From Rhizobiaceae bacterium (GTDB taxonomy: Bacteria > Pseudomonadota > Alphaproteobacteria > Rhizobiales > Rhizobiaceae), in the NCBI GenBank assembly GCA_023953845.1, contig JAMLJC010000001.1, forward strand, positions 2,552,501 through 2,616,500: a stretch of 64,000 nt of DNA, read 5' to 3'. This document shows, one piece after another, positions 20,070 through 28,397 of this stretch (positions are counted from its first letter, which is position 1; each line of letters begins with the position of its first letter). The position numbers were made by a program, and so were the translations under genes. The notes beneath the pieces were generated by a model. That model had not been told where the DNA came from. It saw nothing but the letters and a program-made list of their open reading frames with translations, and made no database searches.

Positions 20070-21524
20070 ATGTATCTCGGGCTCGATCTTGGCACTTCCG
20101 GCGTCAAGGCCCTGCTTATCGACGGCGAGCAGAGGATCGTCGGCACCGGCCATGGCGATCTCGACGTGTCGCGTCCGCATTCGGGCTGGTCGGAGCAGGC
20201 GCCGGCGGACTGGCTGCGCGCCACCGGGGACGCCATTGTAGCGCTGAAAGCGTCCCATCCGAAGGAGCTGGCGGCGGTGATAGGCATCGGCCTCTCCGGC
20301 CAGATGCATGGCGCGACCCTGCTCGACAAGGCGGATGCCGTGCTGCGGCCCTGCATCCTCTGGAACGACGTGCGCAGCCATGCCGAGGCGGCAAAACTCG
20401 ATGCCGACCCGCGCTTCAGGAAGATCACCGGCAACATCGTCTTTCCCGGTTTCACCGCGCCGAAACTCGTCTGGGTCAAGAACAACGAGCCGGACATCTT
20501 CGCCAGGGTGGCGAAAGTGCTGTTGCCGAAGGATTATCTGCGCCTCTGGCTGACCGGCGAGCATATCTCCGAAATGTCGGATTCCGCCGGCACGTCATGG
20601 CTCGACGTCGCGGGGCGGCGCTGGTCGAGTGAACTGCTCGCGGCGACCGATCTTGATGAAAGTCAGATGCCTTCGCTGGTCGAGGGTACCGACAGGGCCG
20701 GGACGCTCCGTTCCGAACTGGCGTCGAAATGGGGCATGACGGGAAGCGTGGTCGTGGCGGGCGGCGCCGGCGACAACGCTGCCTCCGCCTGCGGCATGGG
20801 CACGGTCGCGCCCGGCAACGCCTTCGTCTCGCTCGGCACTTCCGGCGTGCTCTTCGCGGCGAACGGCGCCTATCTGCCGAACCCGGAAAGTGCCGTCCAC
20901 ACCTTCTGCCATGCCCTGCCGAAGGCATGGCATCAGATGGGCGTCATCCTTTCCGCCACCGATTCGCTCAACTGGCTGTCGGACATCACCGGCAAGGGCG
21001 CGGCGGAACTGACGGGCACACTCGGCGAAGACCTGAAGGAACCGGGAAGCGTCACTTTCCTGCCCTACCTTTCCGGCGAGCGTACGCCGCACAACGATGC
21101 CGCGATCCGTGGCGCCTTCGTCGGGCTGGAGCACGAATCCGGCGTGCCGGCATTGACTCAGGCGGTGGTCGAAGGCGTCGCATTCGCCTTCCGGGATTGC
21201 CTGGAGGCGCTGGCCGCCGCCGGCACGAAGCTCGACCGTGTCACCGCGATTGGCGGCGGCTCGCGTTCGCGCTACTGGCTCCGTTCGATCGCCACGGCCC
21301 TCGGCATTCCCGTGGACATTCCGGCGGACGGCGATTTCGGGGCGGCCTTCGGCGCGGCCCGGCTGGGCCTGATCGCGGCCGAGAACGCGGACCCGTTGTC
21401 GGTCTGCACCTCGCCGGCGACCGAGGAGACGATCGAACCCGGGAAGAATCTGCTTCAATCCTATGCCGATGCCTATGCGCACTACCGCGCGCTCTATCCG
21501 GCCATCCGTGGAACGATGCGCTGA
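20070..21524 (+). CDS. xylB: Xylulokinase
   Basis: The 484-residue FGGY-family kinase begins LGLDLGTSGVKALL (phosphate-binding). It shows GLSGQMHG, the xylulokinase-specific substrate motif, then ILWNDVRS, a GTSGVLF block and the C-terminal GGGSRSRYW ATP site. It phosphorylates D-xylulose for the pentose phosphate pathway. GGGAGG lies upstream of the ATG. The polyol dehydrogenase gene follows after 26 nt, as in rhizobial mannitol/sorbitol/arabitol operons, where the dehydrogenase can supply a ketose to this kinase. Confidence 0.93.
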   Translation: MYLGLDLGTSGVKALLIDGEQRIVGTGHGDLDVSRPHSGWSEQAPADWLRATGDAIVALKASHPKELAAVIGIGLSGQMHGATLLDKADAVLRPCILWNDVRSHAEAAKLDADPRFRKITGNIVFPGFTAPKLVWVKNNEPDIFARVAKVLLPKDYLRLWLTGEHISEMSDSAGTSWLDVAGRRWSSELLAATDLDESQMPSLVEGTDRAGTLRSELASKWGMTGSVVVAGGAGDNAASACGMGTVAPGNAFVSLGTSGVLFAANGAYLPNPESAVHTFCHALPKAWHQMGVILSATDSLNWLSDITGKGAAELTGTLGEDLKEPGSVTFLPYLSGERTPHNDAAIRGAFVGLEHESGVPALTQAVVEGVAFAFRDCLEALAAAGTKLDRVTAIGGGSRSRYWLRSIATALGIPVDIPADGDFGAAFGAARLGLIAAENADPLSVCTSPATEETIEPGKNLLQSYADAYAHYRALYPAIRGTMR

Positions 21525-21550
21525 GATGACGATCCGGGGTGTTATGCATC

Positions 21551-23041
21551 ATGTCTGAGCGAAGGCTGAGCCAGATCACGCTGACGCGTGCGAAGACTGG
21601 TGTCGCCCGGCCCGGCTACGACCGCTCGCGCGCTTCCGGTATCGTCCATCTCGGCGTCGGCGCTTTCCACAAGGCGCATCAGGCCGTTGCGACCGACGAC
21701 GCGATGAATGCGGCCGGCGGCGACTGGATGATCACCGGCGTTTCACTGCGCGCGCCGAAGGTCGCGGAGGAGCTCAATCCGCAGGATGGCCTCTACACGC
21801 TCCTCGTGCGCGACACGGAAGGCACCGCGGCGCGCATCGTCGGGAGCATCGGCAAGGTGCTTGTGGCGCCGCAGGGGCCTGTCACGGTGCTGGACGCCAT
21901 CGCCGCGCCCGCGACCCGGATCGTCAGCCTGACCATCACCGAGAAGGGCTACGGCATCGATCCGAAAACCGGCGGCCTCGACCGCGCGCAGGCGGCGATC
22001 GCGGCGGATCTGGAGAATCCCCGTCGCCCGCAAAGCGCGGTGGGCTTCATCGCGGAGGGCTTGCGTCTGCGCCGCGAGCGCGGATTGCCGGCGCTGACCG
22101 TCCTCTGCTGTGACAACCTTCCGCACAACGGCGCGAAGCTGCGGCGGCTCGTTCTCGACTTCGCCGGGGCGCTGGATGCCGGCCTCGCCGCCTTCATCGA
22201 GGCGGAAGTGCCGTTCCCGTTGACCATGGTCGACCGCATCACGCCCGCAAGCACCGATCGGACGCGCGAAGACGCGCGCGCCCTGACCGGGCTCGACGAT
22301 CTGGCGGCGGTCGAGACCGAACCTTTCACGCAATGGATCGTCGAGGACCGCTTCGCGTCCGGAAGGCCGGACTGGGAGGCCGGCGGCGCATTGTTCGTGA
22401 CCGACGTCGCGCCCTACGAGAAGATGAAGCTGCGCATGCTGAACGGCGCGCACTCCCTGCTCGCCTATTCCGGCTTCATCGCGGGGCACGCCCATGTGCG
22501 CGACGCCATGGCCGACGAGGAGCTCGCGACGATCGTCGCGCGTCACATGGCGGAGGCCGCGAAGACGCTCGATCCCGTGCCGGGCATCGATCTGGAAGCC
22601 TATGCCCGCGATCTGCGCGCCAGATTCGCCAACCGCGCCATCGCGCACCAGACATATCAGATCGCCATGGACGGTACGCAAAAATTGCCCCAGCGTCTGC
22701 TCGAACCGGCAATGATCGCCCTCAGCCGGGGCTTTCCGCCGGATAGCTATGCCTTCGCCATTGCCGCGTGGATGCGCTATTGTCTGGGCATGGACGAGAG
22801 CGGCAAACCATACGAGTTGCGCGATCCGCGCGAAGCGGAAATCGCTGCGCGTCTGCGCAAGGCGGCCCGCGACTCGAACTCGGTGGTCGACCTTCTTTTC
22901 GACCTGCCGGGCCTGTTCGAACCCGCACTGGCGTCGTCTCCGGAATTCCACTCGGCGGTCAATACGCGACTGGAACTGATGCTCTCGCGCAGCATGCGCC
23001 ACGCGATCTCCGCCGAGGCCGAGAAGGCGCGGGGGGCGTAG
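21551..23041 (+). CDS. Mannitol dehydrogenase-family polyol/uronate oxidoreductase
   Basis: The 496-residue NAD-dependent enzyme carries GIVHLGVGAFHKAHQA (dinucleotide site), TITEKGY and the KMKLRMLNGAHSLLAYSG catalytic signature with Lys. This family includes mannitol 2-dehydrogenase, D-arabitol 4-dehydrogenase and fructuronate reductase; pairing with xylB favours a polyol. ATG 21551 (MSERRLSQITL) is used; a GTG four codons earlier is also possible. No sugar transporter accompanies the pair. It converges with the AraC-type regulator gene. Confidence 0.88.
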   Translation: MSERRLSQITLTRAKTGVARPGYDRSRASGIVHLGVGAFHKAHQAVATDDAMNAAGGDWMITGVSLRAPKVAEELNPQDGLYTLLVRDTEGTAARIVGSIGKVLVAPQGPVTVLDAIAAPATRIVSLTITEKGYGIDPKTGGLDRAQAAIAADLENPRRPQSAVGFIAEGLRLRRERGLPALTVLCCDNLPHNGAKLRRLVLDFAGALDAGLAAFIEAEVPFPLTMVDRITPASTDRTREDARALTGLDDLAAVETEPFTQWIVEDRFASGRPDWEAGGALFVTDVAPYEKMKLRMLNGAHSLLAYSGFIAGHAHVRDAMADEELATIVARHMAEAAKTLDPVPGIDLEAYARDLRARFANRAIAHQTYQIAMDGTQKLPQRLLEPAMIALSRGFPPDSYAFAIAAWMRYCLGMDESGKPYELRDPREAEIAARLRKAARDSNSVVDLLFDLPGLFEPALASSPEFHSAVNTRLELMLSRSMRHAISAEAEKARGA

Positions 23042-23056
23042 TCAGGCATACGGACG

Positions 23057-24034
23057 TCACCCCCGCCGCATCGCCATCGGCGGTCTGCCGAACGCCTGCG
23101 AAAATGCGCGCGAGAATGCGGCTGCGCTCGAAAAGCCTGTGCGTGCGGCGATCTCGGTCATGGGCACGCCGGTGTCGAGCACCAGCCTCCGCGCCGCGTT
23201 GAGCCTGAGGCGCAGATAGTAGGCGCCGGGCGTCTCGCCGATGGAGCGGCCGAAGATCAGTTCCAGCGTGCGCGGCGTGATGCCGGCCCTCCGCGCGATT
23301 GCCGCGACCGTCAGAGGCTGGTCGACATGCGCCTCCATCAGCCGGATCGCCTGCGCGAAGCGCGGATCGTAGCCGTCCAGCCGGCCGAGCGAGACCAGCG
23401 GCTGCGCATCGGTCGCGGCGCGCGCCTGATCGTAGATGAAGACCGATGCGACATCGAGCGCGACGGCCATGCCAAGGCGCGAACGCACCAGATGCAGCAT
23501 CAGGTCGAAGGCAGGCGAAGCGCCGCCGGAGGTGAAGATCGGGCCGTCGATGACGTAGCGGTCCGGCTTCACGTCCGCGCCGGGAAAGGCGGCGGCGAAA
23601 TCCTCCAGATCCTCCCAGTGTGTCGTCGCCTTGCGTCCTTCCAGCAGCCCGGCATGACCGAGCAGCCATGTCCCGGCCTCGACGCCGCCCACCGCCCGCG
23701 CCGAACGCGCGATGCGACGGATCGCTCCGTTCAAGGCGGGCGTGCCGAGATCGCGTGTGCCGAAGCCGCCCACCACGATCAGCACGTCGGGTTTGCCGGC
23801 CGCGTCGAAGCGTCCATCGACCGCGATGGGCAAGCCGGACGTGGTCACCGGCGGCTCGCCGTCCACCGAGACGATGCGCCAGTCGAAATGCCGTTCGCCG
23901 ACGATGCGGTTCGCCGCGCGCAGCGGGTCGATGGCCGAGGCGACGCACATGATGGACGTGCCGGTCAGCACCAGAAAGGTGACCGCGAGCTTTGAACGTT
24001 CGGGCCGAAAGATGGTTGGTTTTTCGCTTTTCAT
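23057..24034 (-). CDS. GlxA/CdhR-like AraC-family regulator with DJ-1/PfpI domain
   Basis: The 325-residue regulator has an N-terminal DJ-1/PfpI-like domain (about residues 15-190, with IVVGGFGTRDLG and SGGASPAFDLMLHLV). Two AraC helix-turn-helix motifs follow at the C-terminus (TVAAIARRAGITPRTLE and MTEIAARTGFSSAAAFSRAF). Members of this architecture, such as CdhR and GbdR of Pseudomonas, activate carnitine and betaine catabolism. It is divergent from the dehydrocarnitine cleavage gene with about 80 nt between, the usual layout for a local activator. ATG 24034 is used. Confidence 0.87.
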   Translation of the reverse strand: MKSEKPTIFRPERSKLAVTFLVLTGTSIMCVASAIDPLRAANRIVGERHFDWRIVSVDGEPPVTTSGLPIAVDGRFDAAGKPDVLIVVGGFGTRDLGTPALNGAIRRIARSARAVGGVEAGTWLLGHAGLLEGRKATTHWEDLEDFAAAFPGADVKPDRYVIDGPIFTSGGASPAFDLMLHLVRSRLGMAVALDVASVFIYDQARAATDAQPLVSLGRLDGYDPRFAQAIRLMEAHVDQPLTVAAIARRAGITPRTLELIFGRSIGETPGAYYLRLRLNAARRLVLDTGVPMTEIAARTGFSSAAAFSRAFSQAFGRPPMAMRRG

Positions 24035-24114
24035 CAAACGCTGTTCGTAAAACGTAAAGCAGCGTCCGGCAAGTCGCGCGATGTTGCGCCCGTACTTGCT
24101 AGGAGGAGGACGTC

Positions 24115-25032
24115 ATGCCGCTCGAGATGAACCGCGAGGTCTTTATCACCTGCGCCGTCACCGGTTCCGGTGGCACGCAGGATCGCAGCCCGCACGTGCC
24201 GCGCTCGCCGAAACAGATCGCCGAGTCGGCCATCGATGCGGCGAAGGCCGGCGCGGCCATCGTCCACTGCCATGTGCGCGATCCCGAGACCGGCAAGCCG
24301 CGCCGCGACGTGCATCTCTACCGCGAGATCACCGAGCGCATCCGCGCCGCGGATGTCGACGTGGTGCTGAACCTCACCGCCGGTATGGGCGGCGACATGG
24401 TGTTCGGCGACGTCGAGAACCCGCTGCCGCTGAAGGCGCAGGGCACCGACATGGGCGGCGCGTCGAACCGCGTCGAGCATGTGCGCCAGTGCCTGCCGGA
24501 AATCTGCACACTCGACTGCGGCACCATGAACTTCAACGAAGCCGACTATGTGATGACCAACACGCCCGGCATGCTGCGCGCCATGGGCGGCATGATGACG
24601 GCCATGGGCGTCAAGCCGGAGATCGAGGCTTTTGACACCGGCCATCTCTGGTTCGCTAGGCAACTGGTCGAGGAAGGCGTGCTTAAGCCCGGCGCGCTGG
24701 TGCAGCTCTGCATGGGCGTGCCGTGGGGCGCGCCGGACGATTTGAACACCTTCATGGCGATGGTCAACAACGTGCCGAAGGAGTGGACCTTTTCCGCCTT
24801 CTCGCTCGGCCGCAACCAGATGGCCTATGCCGCGGCCGCCGTGCTCGCCGGCGGCAATGTCCGCGTCGGGCTGGAGGACAATCTTTGGCTCGACAAGGGC
24901 GTGCTGGCGACCAACGCGCAACTGGTCGAGCGCGCGGCAAACATCGTCACCAATCTCGGCGCCCGCGTCATCGGACCGGAGGAAGTGCGCAGGAAGCTGG
25001 GCTTGACCAAGCGCGCGCCGGTGGCGGCTTGA
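24115..25032 (+). CDS. 3-keto-acid cleavage enzyme (BKACE), probable 3-dehydrocarnitine:acetyl-CoA trimethylamine transferase
   Basis: The 305-residue BKACE (DUF849) protein has the zinc motif HCHVRDPETG (His51, His53) in a TIM barrel and family blocks MGGDMVF, LDCGTMNF and GLEDNLW. BKACE enzymes condense a beta-keto acid with acetyl-CoA. The carnitine branch turns 3-dehydrocarnitine into betainyl-CoA and acetoacetate. Position next to carnitine dehydrogenase and a CdhR-like regulator supports that substrate. A very strong AGGAGGAGG ribosome site precedes the ATG, and the dehydrogenase follows after 15 nt. Confidence 0.88.
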   Translation: MPLEMNREVFITCAVTGSGGTQDRSPHVPRSPKQIAESAIDAAKAGAAIVHCHVRDPETGKPRRDVHLYREITERIRAADVDVVLNLTAGMGGDMVFGDVENPLPLKAQGTDMGGASNRVEHVRQCLPEICTLDCGTMNFNEADYVMTNTPGMLRAMGGMMTAMGVKPEIEAFDTGHLWFARQLVEEGVLKPGALVQLCMGVPWGAPDDLNTFMAMVNNVPKEWTFSAFSLGRNQMAYAAAAVLAGGNVRVGLEDNLWLDKGVLATNAQLVERAANIVTNLGARVIGPEEVRRKLGLTKRAPVAA

Positions 25033-25047
25033 GGGGGAGACACGGAG

Positions 25048-26127
25048 ATGGCGATCACGAAAGCAGCATGCATCGGCGGCGGGGTCATCGGCGCGGGCTG
25101 GGTCGCGCGACTGGTGCTCAACGGCATCGACGTCGCGATCTTTGATCCGGACCCGGAGGCGAAGCGCAAGGTCGGCGAGGTCATGAAGGGTGCGAAACGC
25201 GCCTACAGGAAGATGGCGACGAAGGGACTGCCGAAGGAAGGCAGGATCACCTACGCGAAGACCGTCGCGGAAGCCGTGACCGGCGCGGATTTCATTCAGG
25301 AAAGCGTTCCCGAACGCCTCGACCTCAAGCACAGGGTGCTGGCCGAGATCGATGCCCACGCGCCGAAGGACGCGCTGATCGGCTCCTCCACCTCCGGCAT
25401 CAAGCCGTCCGACATGCAGCCGGCGATGAAGCGGCCGGAACGGCTGGTCGTCGGCCATCCCTTCAACCCGGTCTATCTCCTGCCGCTGGTCGAGATCGTC
25501 GGCGGCGAGAAGACGACGAAGAAATTCATCGAGAAGGCGCGCGAGATCTACACGGCGATCGGCATGAAGCCGGTCGTCATCCGGAAGGAGATCGAGGCCT
25601 TCGTCGGCGATCGTCTGCTGGAGGCCGCGTGGCGCGAGGCGCTGTGGCTGATCAAGGACGGCATCTGCACGGTCGAGGAACTCGACGACATCATGCGCTA
25701 TTCCTTCGGTCTGCGCTGGGCGCAGATGGGCATGTTCCAGGTCTACCGCATCGCAGGCGGCGAGGCCGGCATGCGCCATTTCATGGCGCAGTTCGGGCCG
25801 TGCCTGTCCTGGCCGTGGACCAAGCTCATGGACGTGCCGGAATTCAACGACGAGCTGGTCGATCTCATCGCCGGCCAGTCGGATGAACAATCCTCGCAAT
25901 GGTCGATCCGCGAGCTGGAAAAGATCCGCGACGACAATCTGATCGCCATCTACGAAGGTCTGGCGAAGCAGAATGGCGGCAGGGGCTGGGGCGCGGGCGA
26001 ACTGCACAAATCCTATGTGGCGCAGCTCGGGAAAGGCGGCGCGAAGGCGTCTCCCGCTGCCGTCAGGTCGAAGGCGACGAAGCCGAAGAAGACGGCTAAG
26101 GTCGGGTCTGCGAGGAAGAAGGCTTGA
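25048..26127 (+). CDS. L-carnitine 3-dehydrogenase with Lys/Ala-rich C-terminal tail
   Basis: The 359-residue NAD-dependent enzyme of the 3-hydroxyacyl-CoA dehydrogenase fold has CIGGGVIGAGW at the N-terminus, QESVPERLDLK, and SSTSGI and GHPFNPVYLLPLVEIV typical of carnitine dehydrogenase. It oxidises carnitine to 3-dehydrocarnitine for the upstream cleavage enzyme. Residues ~330-359 are a low-complexity basic tail (KATKPKKTAKVGSARKKA). Some rhizobial homologues instead carry a fused thioesterase domain there; none is present here. The stop overlaps the next start. Confidence 0.9.
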   Translation: MAITKAACIGGGVIGAGWVARLVLNGIDVAIFDPDPEAKRKVGEVMKGAKRAYRKMATKGLPKEGRITYAKTVAEAVTGADFIQESVPERLDLKHRVLAEIDAHAPKDALIGSSTSGIKPSDMQPAMKRPERLVVGHPFNPVYLLPLVEIVGGEKTTKKFIEKAREIYTAIGMKPVVIRKEIEAFVGDRLLEAAWREALWLIKDGICTVEELDDIMRYSFGLRWAQMGMFQVYRIAGGEAGMRHFMAQFGPCLSWPWTKLMDVPEFNDELVDLIAGQSDEQSSQWSIRELEKIRDDNLIAIYEGLAKQNGGRGWGAGELHKSYVAQLGKGGAKASPAAVRSKATKPKKTAKVGSARKKA

Positions 26128-27116
26128 ACGCACCCTTCCCGCAGAGGATTGCAGGCGAGGGCAGGCGCGACGTGGCAGGAAGACCCATCCTTTGCGTCGG
26201 CGCGCTGATCGCCGACCTCGTCATGTATATGGCGAAGCTGCCGGTGACGCCGGGCAAGCATCTCCCCGCCGGCGCGCAACTTGTCGTGGCCGGCATGGCG
26301 ACGAGCGCCGCCACGGCGGTTCTGCGGCTCGGGCATCCTGCGTCGCTATGGGCGTCCGTGGGCGACGACGTCATCGGCAGTCTGCTGCTCGGCGAGATGA
26401 CGCGCGAAGGGCTCGACATGCGCCATGTGCGGCGCGTTCCGGGCGCTATGTCGGCCATGTCGACGATTCTGGTCGATGACAAGGGCGAGCGCCTTGTGGT
26501 GCCCTACTATGCCGACGAGCTTCTGACGGCCCCGTCCGCGCTGCCGCCATTCGCGGATTTCGGCGCGGTTCTGGTCGATGTGCGCTGGCCGCGCGCAGCC
26601 GCGATTGCGCTCAGGCAAGCGCGTGCGTCCGGCGTTCCGGCCATTCTCGATCTCGATGTCGGCCGTGAGGAAATCCTGCGGGAACTGCTGCCGCTCGCCA
26701 CGCATGTCGTCGCATCCATCGACGGCGCGCGGATCGTGACCGGCCATGACGAGCCCCGCGCCGCGGCGCGGGCGATTTCCGCCACGACCGACGCAGCCGT
26801 AGTGGTGACTGCCGGCGAGTGCGGCGCGGTGTGGATGGAACATCCCGGCGCGCCGCTGCGTCACTGCCCGGCATTCGAGGTCGCGGCGGTCGACACCAAT
26901 GCGGCGGGCGATGTCTTCCACGGTGCATTCGCAGTGGGCGTGGCCGAGAACATGCCGTTCGCCGATGTCATCCGGTTCTCGAGTGCCGCCGCCGCCATCA
27001 AGTGCACGCGCTACGGAGGCCGGCTCGGCGCGCCCGCACGTGCCGAGGTCGATGCATTTCTGTCCGAGCGGGAAATCCTGAAAGCGAGGGACGACCATGA
27101 ACTTCGGCCTGTCTGA
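26124..27116 (+). CDS. PfkB-family carbohydrate/nucleoside kinase
   Basis: This ribokinase-fold protein of up to 330 residues shows GMATSAATAVLRLG and ASVGDDVIG early, and the PfkB signature VDTNAAGDVFHGAF near the C-terminus with the catalytic Asp. The substrate is unknown. The TTG at 26124 overlaps the lcdH stop by coupling; a GTG at 26172 (VAGRPILCVGAL) is an equally plausible start. It overlaps the acyl-CoA dehydrogenase gene by 20 nt, so it is firmly inside the carnitine operon although no sugar step is expected there. Confidence 0.8.
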   Translation: MNAPFPQRIAGEGRRDVAGRPILCVGALIADLVMYMAKLPVTPGKHLPAGAQLVVAGMATSAATAVLRLGHPASLWASVGDDVIGSLLLGEMTREGLDMRHVRRVPGAMSAMSTILVDDKGERLVVPYYADELLTAPSALPPFADFGAVLVDVRWPRAAAIALRQARASGVPAILDLDVGREEILRELLPLATHVVASIDGARIVTGHDEPRAAARAISATTDAAVVVTAGECGAVWMEHPGAPLRHCPAFEVAAVDTNAAGDVFHGAFAVGVAENMPFADVIRFSSAAAAIKCTRYGGRLGAPARAEVDAFLSEREILKARDDHELRPV

Positions 27117-28272
27117 AGAGCAGCAGCTTATCGTCGACACCACGCGGAGCTTCGTCGAGAACGAGCTCTATCCGCATGAGCAGGAAGTCGAGCGCACCGG
27201 CCATCTGCGCATGGACCTGATCAGGGAGCTTCAGGCGAAGGCGATGGCCGCGGGCCTTTACGCCGCCAACATGCCGGCCGAGGTCGGCGGCGCGGGGCTC
27301 GATACGCTGACATGGCTTCTCTACGAGAAGGAACTCGGCAAGACGAACTACGCGCTGCACTGGACCTGCGTGGCACGGCCTTCGAACATCCTTCTGGCAG
27401 GCACGGACGCGCAGAAGGAAAGGTACCTCTATCCCTGCATCCGCGGCGAGAAATGGGACTGCCTCGCCATGACTGAGCCCGGCGCCGGCTCCGACCTGCG
27501 CGGCATGAAGGCGAGCGCCGTGGAGAAGGGCGGCGACTGGGTACTCAATGGCACCAAGCACTTCATCAGCCACGCCGACATCGCGGATTTCGCCATCTGC
27601 TTCATGGCGTCCGGCGAAGAAGATTCGCCGAATACCCTTGGGCGCGGCAAACGCAAGAAGATCACCGCCTTCTTCGTGGACAAGGGCACGCCGGGCTTCA
27701 CCGTGCGCGAGGGATACCGCAACGTCTCGCATCGCGGCTACACCAACGCCATCCTCGAATTCGACGACTGCCGCCTGCCGAAGGAGCAGATCCTCGGCGA
27801 GGTCCACAAGGGCTTCGAGGTGGCGAATTCCTGGCTCGGCGCGACCCGCCTGCAAGTTGCCGCGACCTGCCTTGGACGCGCCGAACGGGCGCTCGGCCAT
27901 GCCATTTCCTATGCCGCCGAGCGCAAACAATTCGGTCAGCAGATCGGTAAGTTCCAGGGCGTGTCGTTCAAGCTCGCCGACATGGCGACCGAGCTGAAGG
28001 CCGCCAATCTCCTGACCTTCGAGGCCGGCTGGAAATACGACGCCGGCACCGTCACCGACGAGGACATGGCGATGGCCAAGCTGAAGGCGACGGAGGTGCT
28101 TGCCTTCATCGCCGACGAGGCGATCCAGATCCATGGCGGCATGGGCCTGATGGACGACCTGCCGCTGGAGCGCATCTGGCGCGACGCCCGCGTCGAGCGC
28201 ATCTGGGAAGGCACCAGCGAGATCCAGCGGCATATCATAAGCAGGGCGCTGCTCAGGGCGGTGGGTGGATAA
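27097..28272 (+). CDS. Acyl-CoA dehydrogenase, possible gamma-butyrobetainyl/crotonobetainyl-CoA step
   Basis: The 391-residue flavoprotein has the three-domain ACAD fold. MTEPGAGSDLRG contacts FAD and substrate, the AERKQFGQQIGKFQ helix is present, QIHGGMGLM is a C-terminal FAD site, and IWEGTSEIQRHII carries the catalytic Glu. It introduces an alpha-beta double bond into an acyl-CoA. Its place upstream of an acyl-CoA ligase and CaiD suggests gamma-butyrobetainyl-CoA to crotonobetainyl-CoA. This is inference from context. GAGGG precedes the ATG. Confidence 0.88.
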   Translation: MNFGLSEEQQLIVDTTRSFVENELYPHEQEVERTGHLRMDLIRELQAKAMAAGLYAANMPAEVGGAGLDTLTWLLYEKELGKTNYALHWTCVARPSNILLAGTDAQKERYLYPCIRGEKWDCLAMTEPGAGSDLRGMKASAVEKGGDWVLNGTKHFISHADIADFAICFMASGEEDSPNTLGRGKRKKITAFFVDKGTPGFTVREGYRNVSHRGYTNAILEFDDCRLPKEQILGEVHKGFEVANSWLGATRLQVAATCLGRAERALGHAISYAAERKQFGQQIGKFQGVSFKLADMATELKAANLLTFEAGWKYDAGTVTDEDMAMAKLKATEVLAFIADEAIQIHGGMGLMDDLPLERIWRDARVERIWEGTSEIQRHIISRALLRAVGG

Positions 28273-28296
28273 TTGGAGATGCTCGCGCTTTGCCGA

Positions 28297-28390
28297 ACCC
28301 CCACCCCCAACCCCTCCCCACAAAGGGGAGGGGAACTTGGCGTGCGGCAGCTTCCCCTCCCCTTTGTGGGGAGGGGTTAGGGGTGGGGGT
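28297..28390. repeat. C-rich/G-rich palindromic repeat, copy A
   Basis: Two 39-nt arms (28297-28335 and 28352-28390) are reverse complements with one mismatch. The left begins ACCCCCACCCCCAACCCC and the right ends AGGGGTGGGGGT, with a 16-nt centre. It fills almost the whole gap between the acyl-CoA dehydrogenase stop and the ligase ATG. Its right edge lies 7 nt before that ATG, so the G-run can act as a ribosome-binding region. The same element recurs at 52779-52919. Confidence 0.92.
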
Positions 28391-28397
28391 ATCGTTC

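Noticed and set aside
28290..28397. N-terminal extension of the ADP-forming ligase through the repeat
   Set aside because: The extra residues are translated palindrome (Pro/Gly-rich). The CoA-binding domain starts normally from ATG 28398.
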